Assembly (NCBI GenBank): GCA_000715855.1
Contig: KL571225.1
Location: 66,938-77,125, forward strand
Reading direction: 5' to 3'
Length of the DNA: 10,188 nt
Source of the DNA: Actinoplanes liguriensis
GTDB taxonomy: Bacteria; Actinomycetota; Actinomycetes; Mycobacteriales; Micromonosporaceae
The translations under genes were made by a program, and so were the position numbers. This document shows, in pieces, positions 7,433 through 10,188 of the stretch; within the stretch, counting starts at the first letter, position 1; every line of letters starts with the position of its first letter. The notes beneath the pieces were generated by a model. It did no database searches. It was not told the origin of the DNA and worked only from the letters and a program-made list of their open reading frames with translations.

Positions 7433-8965
7433 ATGGGAGACCTCAAACTTCCCGAGATCGACTACGGCGCCCTGGCGCCCATGTTGATCCTCTTCGGCGT
7501 GGCCTGCGTCGGCGTCCTCCTCGAGGTGTTCATCCCGCGCAAGTCCCGCAACGTCGTCCAGCTCACGATGACCCTGCTGGGTGTGGCGGCCGCGCTGACC
7601 GTGCTGATCATCAACCGGAACACCCGGATCGTCACGATCGGTGGCGCGGTCGCGTTCGACGGTCCGACGATCTTCTTGCAGGGCGCGATCCTGGTGCTCG
7701 GCGGGGTGTCGCTGCTCCTGATCGGGGAGCGGTCGGTGGAGGCCGGCGGCGCGTTCGTCGCCCAGGCGGCCGTCGTCGTCGGCTCGGACAAGGACAGCAA
7801 GCAGTCGACCGGACAGCCCGGCCTGACCGAGGTGTACCCGCTGGCGGCGTTCGCGCTCGGCGGCATGCTGCTCTTCGTCGCCGCGAACGACCTGCTCACC
7901 ATGTTCGTGGCGCTGGAGGTCTTCTCGCTGCCGCTGTACCTGCTGTGCGCGCTGGCCCGTCGGCGGCGCCTGCTCAGCCAGGAGGCCGCGCTCAAGTACT
8001 TCCTGCTCGGGTCGTACGCCTCGGCGTTCTTCCTGTTCGGTGTCGCCCTGCTGTACGGCTACTCGGGCGGCGTGCAGCTCAGCGTCATCCACGCCGCGGT
8101 CGACAACCCGCAGCACAGCCAGCTGCTGCTCTACGGCGGCCTGGGCCTGGTCGCGATCGGGCTGCTCTTCAAGAGCGCGCTCGCCCCGTTCCACGTCTGG
8201 ACGCCGGACGTCTACCAGGGCGCGCCGACCCCGATCACCGCGTTCATGGCGGCCTGCACCAAGGTCGCCGCGTTCGGCGCTCTGCTCCGCGTGCTCTACG
8301 TGGCATTCGAGGGGGTCCGCTGGGACTTCCAGCCGGTGCTGGGCACGGTCGCGGTGCTGACCATGTTCGTCGGCGCGGTCCTGGCGGTCACCCAGACCGA
8401 CATGAAGCGCCTGCTGGCCTACTCGTCGATCGCTAACGCCGGCTACCTGATGGTCGGTGTGCTCGCGCTCAACGACGCCGGCCTGGAGAGCACGATGCTC
8501 TACCTGGTCGCGTACGGCTTCTCGGTCCTCGCCGCGTTCGCCATCGTGAGCCTGGTCCGCGACTCGGAGGGCGAGGCCACCCACCTGTCCCGCTGGGCCG
8601 GGATCGGCCGCAAGAGCCCGCTGCTCGCCGGCGTGTTCACGCTCATCCTGCTCGCCTTTGCCGGCATTCCGCTCACCAGTGGCTTCACCGCCAAGTTCGC
8701 GGTCTTCGGTGCGGCCTACGAGGGCGGACAGATCTGGCTGGTGGTCTTCGGCGTGATCAGCAGCATGCTGATCGCCTTCCCGTACCTGCGGGTCGTCGTG
8801 CTGATGTGGCAGTCGGAGCCGAGCGAGTCCACCCCGGCGGTCTCCATCCCGGGCTTCCTCACCGCGGCCGCCCTGGGCATCGGGGTGCTCGTGACGATCG
8901 GCCTCGGCGTGTACCCCTCGCCGCTGATCGACCTGACGCGTGAAGCCTCTCACTTCGTGCGTTGA
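7433..8965 (+). CDS. nuoN: NADH-quinone oxidoreductase subunit N (antiporter-like)
   Basis: NuoN (ND2 homologue) is the proximal antiporter-like subunit, next to NuoK, and the last gene of the operon. The 510-residue protein has the expected channel residues: E162 in 'MFVALEVFSLPLYLLCAL', K247 in 'LLFKSALAPFHVWTPDVYQG', K277 in 'AACTKVAAFGALLRVLY', and K421 in 'PLTSGFTAKFAVF'. Between early helices there is a loop of about 35 residues around 'GSDKDSKQSTGQPG', an actinobacterial feature as far as I recall. ATG 7433 lies 2 bases after nuoM; the nearest ribosome-binding-like sequence, GGAAAGG (7413-7419), is 13 bases away, so translation probably depends on coupling to nuoM. A strong hairpin follows the stop and fits the end of the operon. 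Confidence 0.97.
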   Translation: MGDLKLPEIDYGALAPMLILFGVACVGVLLEVFIPRKSRNVVQLTMTLLGVAAALTVLIINRNTRIVTIGGAVAFDGPTIFLQGAILVLGGVSLLLIGERSVEAGGAFVAQAAVVVGSDKDSKQSTGQPGLTEVYPLAAFALGGMLLFVAANDLLTMFVALEVFSLPLYLLCALARRRRLLSQEAALKYFLLGSYASAFFLFGVALLYGYSGGVQLSVIHAAVDNPQHSQLLLYGGLGLVAIGLLFKSALAPFHVWTPDVYQGAPTPITAFMAACTKVAAFGALLRVLYVAFEGVRWDFQPVLGTVAVLTMFVGAVLAVTQTDMKRLLAYSSIANAGYLMVGVLALNDAGLESTMLYLVAYGFSVLAAFAIVSLVRDSEGEATHLSRWAGIGRKSPLLAGVFTLILLAFAGIPLTSGFTAKFAVFGAAYEGGQIWLVVFGVISSMLIAFPYLRVVVLMWQSEPSESTPAVSIPGFLTAAALGIGVLVTIGLGVYPSPLIDLTREASHFVR

Positions 8966-8976
8966 ACCATCCTGTT

Positions 8977-9017
8977 CAGCGGCCCCGGCATCGCGCCGGG
9001 GCCGCTGTTCGTTTATC
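8977..9017 (+). terminator. GC-rich hairpin, likely terminator of the nuo operon
   Basis: A perfect 13-bp stem (CAGCGGCCCCGGC at 8977-8989 with its complement at 8995-9007) and a 5-base loop lie 11 bases after the nuoN stop. A short T-rich stretch, TTCGTTTATC, follows. The weak T-run is common in high-GC actinobacteria, where such hairpins still act as terminators. The stem is seen directly; termination is inferred. Confidence 0.8.
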
Positions 9018-9037
9018 GCCCATCAACGGCATCCACT

Positions 9038-9050
9038 TAAGATCGCGCCC
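9038..9050 (+). promoter_or_regulatory. Candidate -10 element for a leaderless transcript
   Basis: TAAGAT (9038-9043) fits the actinobacterial TANNNT -10 consensus. The GTG start at 9051 lies 7 bases after its last T, where transcription would normally begin. No ribosome binding site is present between them. This is the arrangement of leaderless actinobacterial mRNAs. No convincing -35 box was found. Confidence 0.55.
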
Positions 9051-9956
9051 GTGAATCCGCTGCCCGCTGTGATCGACGCCTACCGCACCTGCGAGCTGGC
9101 GACCCTGACCAAGGACGGCTCGCCTGTCGCGTGGCCGACCTCCGGTCTGCGCCTCGATGACGGAACTTTCCTGCTGACGACCTCGCTGGGGTACCCGCAG
9201 AAGGCGTACAACATCCGCCGTGACGGCCGGGTGGCGCTGCTCTTCTCCGAGCCGGCCGCGAGCGGGCTCGAGGCGCCCGAGCAGATCCTGGTGCGTGGCG
9301 TCGCGACCTGCCCGGAGGAGATCTTCACCGAGCCGGTCGGCGATCTCGCGCGACTCTGGGCGCTGCTGATGGAGCGCCAGCCGTCGAGCCAGAAGTACCT
9401 GAACTGGCCGACGAACAAGATGACCGATTTCTATTACATGCGGCTCAAGATCATCGTGGCGCCGGCCGAGGTGGTCACCCGCCCGCTGCCGGCCGCCGCC
9501 AACGCGGTCGCCGGAAGCGCGCTGATCGGCGCCGAAGTGCTCGCGCAGTACCCGAGCGTGGTCCTGATCGCGGTCGACGCCCAGGGCGCGCCGGTGCTGG
9601 TCCGCACCACGGTCAGCGCGGAAGCCGACGGCTACCGCGTCGAAGTCCCCGAAGACGTGCAGGTCGCCGAGGGCCCGGCCGGGCTGCTCGTGCACCGGCA
9701 CGACGAGAAACTGTCGAATCTGCACAACGCCAACGTGCGAGGGTCGCTTGCCGCCGACGAGAAGGGCTGGCTGCTTCGTCCGACGAAGTTGGTCGAGCCG
9801 GGCCAGCGGAGCAAGGCGAGCGTGCTCGACCCGATCCGGATCGGGCGCGAATGCCAGGCCACGACTCGCCGCTATCTGGAACGCCGGAACCTGACCCGGC
9901 CGTCCATCCCTTGGGACGCCTACCGTGCCATTCGGGCGCAGCTTCCGAAAAACTAG
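9051..9956 (+). CDS. Pyridoxamine 5'-phosphate oxidase-like split-barrel flavoprotein
   Basis: The 301-residue protein starts with 'VIDAYRTCELATLTKDGSPV', then 'DDGTFLLTTSLGYPQKAYNI' and 'RRDGRVALLFSEP'. This is the N-terminal pattern of the PNPOx-like split beta-barrel family, whose members bind FMN, F420 or related cofactors. Residues from about 160 to 250 ('SVVLIAVDAQGAPVLVRTTV', 'LHNANVRGSL') repeat the same order of elements, suggesting a second, degenerate barrel in one chain. The substrate cannot be told from the sequence, and true PLP synthesis by PdxH is not implied. Start GTG 9051 is chosen because the similarity begins there and a -10-like element is correctly placed; the frame upstream runs through the terminator and nuoN. 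There is no signal peptide, so it is probably cytoplasmic. It appears to be transcribed separately from nuo. Confidence 0.8.
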   Translation: MNPLPAVIDAYRTCELATLTKDGSPVAWPTSGLRLDDGTFLLTTSLGYPQKAYNIRRDGRVALLFSEPAASGLEAPEQILVRGVATCPEEIFTEPVGDLARLWALLMERQPSSQKYLNWPTNKMTDFYYMRLKIIVAPAEVVTRPLPAAANAVAGSALIGAEVLAQYPSVVLIAVDAQGAPVLVRTTVSAEADGYRVEVPEDVQVAEGPAGLLVHRHDEKLSNLHNANVRGSLAADEKGWLLRPTKLVEPGQRSKASVLDPIRIGRECQATTRRYLERRNLTRPSIPWDAYRAIRAQLPKN

Positions 9957-10033
9957 TTCTGTCCGGTTTTCGATCTTTGGCTGGCCACCCTGGGACTGAA
10001 ACCAGTGGGCCGGTATGGCATCGTGGGAGCGTG

Positions 10034-10172
10034 GTGAGCACCGGTGATCTGACGTTGTCGTCGCTGGGCCTCGACGTCGATCCGGTGATGGACGCGTCGG
10101 TGTCGGCGACGCTGGCTGCCGTGGAGGAAGCGCTGCGGGCCCACGTCGCCAGCGCAGACCCGCTGGTGACCG
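10034..10172 (+). CDS. Polyprenyl diphosphate synthase, N-terminal fragment (3' truncated)
   Basis: About 46 N-terminal codons are visible before the adapter: 'LGLDVDPVMDASVSATLAAV' followed by 'EEALRAHVASADPLVT'. This resembles the first helices of trans-polyprenyl (heptaprenyl/nonaprenyl) diphosphate synthases, where 'VEExLR...SxDPxVTEAARHL' comes before the glycine-lysine-rich substrate site. The aspartate-rich catalytic motifs would lie beyond the end, so the call rests on this short stretch and on the gene order nuoN then polyprenyl synthase, which I recall as common in actinobacteria. The product would supply the menaquinone side chain. GGGAG (10025-10029) sits 4 bases before GTG 10034; GTG 10031, in the same frame, is an alternative start. 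The 74 bases after the previous gene contain only a weak, bulged hairpin (about 9982-10010). Confidence 0.65.
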
Positions 10173-10188
10173 CTGTCTCTTATACACA
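10173..10188. other. Tn5 mosaic-end (Nextera adapter) remnant, right end
   Basis: This is the exact reverse complement of bases 1-16 and matches the start of the Tn5 mosaic end in its usual read-through orientation. It interrupts the polyprenyl synthase frame. It is adapter, not genome. A minus-strand frame beginning in it would give a protein starting MYKRQ or VYKRQ, a tell-tale artefact. Confidence 0.95.

Noticed and set aside
7370..8953. 527-residue minus-strand frame antisense to nuoN
   Set aside because: It mirrors nuoN third-position GC bias and yields a highly charged R/E/D/H/Q-rich product with no recognisable fold.
9982..10010. Hairpin terminator after the split-barrel gene
   Set aside because: Only a 4-bp stem with a bulge and 3 more pairs can form, with no T-run; it is too weak to call.
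10014..10019. -10 box TATGGC before the polyprenyl synthase
   Set aside because: It lacks the final T of the consensus and has only a poor -35 match (TGGGAC at 9991-9996) upstream.
8976..10187. 403-residue minus-strand frame starting MYKRQ
   Set aside because: It starts inside adapter sequence and lies antisense to the split-barrel gene; its composition is rich in R, H, D and Q with no domain signal.
1..10188. 16-base terminal inverted repeats suggesting an insertion sequence or composite transposon
   Set aside because: The repeats equal the inner Tn5 mosaic end of tagmentation adapters, fall exactly on the sequence ends, and enclose housekeeping genes with no transposase.

Overview
The window is a fragment of a high-GC actinobacterial chromosome, most likely from Micromonosporaceae (Actinoplanes-like). 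This rests on GTG starts, GTGA/ATGA gene overlaps, third codon positions that are nearly always G or C, and actinobacterial-type Nuo proteins. The family-level placement is inference from recall, not a computed result. The first and last 16 bases are exact reverse complements of each other and match the inner part of the Tn5 mosaic end used in Nextera libraries. Genomic sequence therefore runs only from 17 to 10172, and the genes at both ends are cut.

Positions 18-8965 hold the distal part of a type I NADH dehydrogenase (complex I) operon, all on the + strand: the C-terminal third of nuoG, then complete nuoH, nuoI, nuoJ, nuoK, nuoL, nuoM and nuoN. NuoG and NuoI belong to the iron-sulfur peripheral arm. 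NuoH, J, K, L, M and N form the membrane arm that couples quinone reduction to proton pumping. Most junctions overlap by 4 bases or leave 1-10 bases. The exception is nuoL-nuoM, where 64 bases separate the genes.

That 64-base gap is the most interesting stretch. A perfect 14-bp inverted repeat (5825-5838 and 5882-5895) starts right after the nuoL stop and covers the nuoM start codon. A 22-codon open frame starts in a GTGA overlap with nuoL and ends in a TAATG overlap with nuoM. Together they suggest translational coupling or attenuation between nuoL and nuoM. This is inference.

After nuoN come a strong GC-rich hairpin (8977-9007), a -10-like element placed for a leaderless transcript, and a 301-residue protein of the pyridoxamine 5'-phosphate oxidase-like split-barrel family. 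The window ends in the first codons of a probable polyprenyl diphosphate synthase, likely for the menaquinone side chain. If so, the enzyme making the quinone tail lies just beyond the complex that reduces the quinone. No mobile element, CRISPR array, tRNA or rRNA was seen, and apart from the nuoL-nuoM junction the window is conventional.
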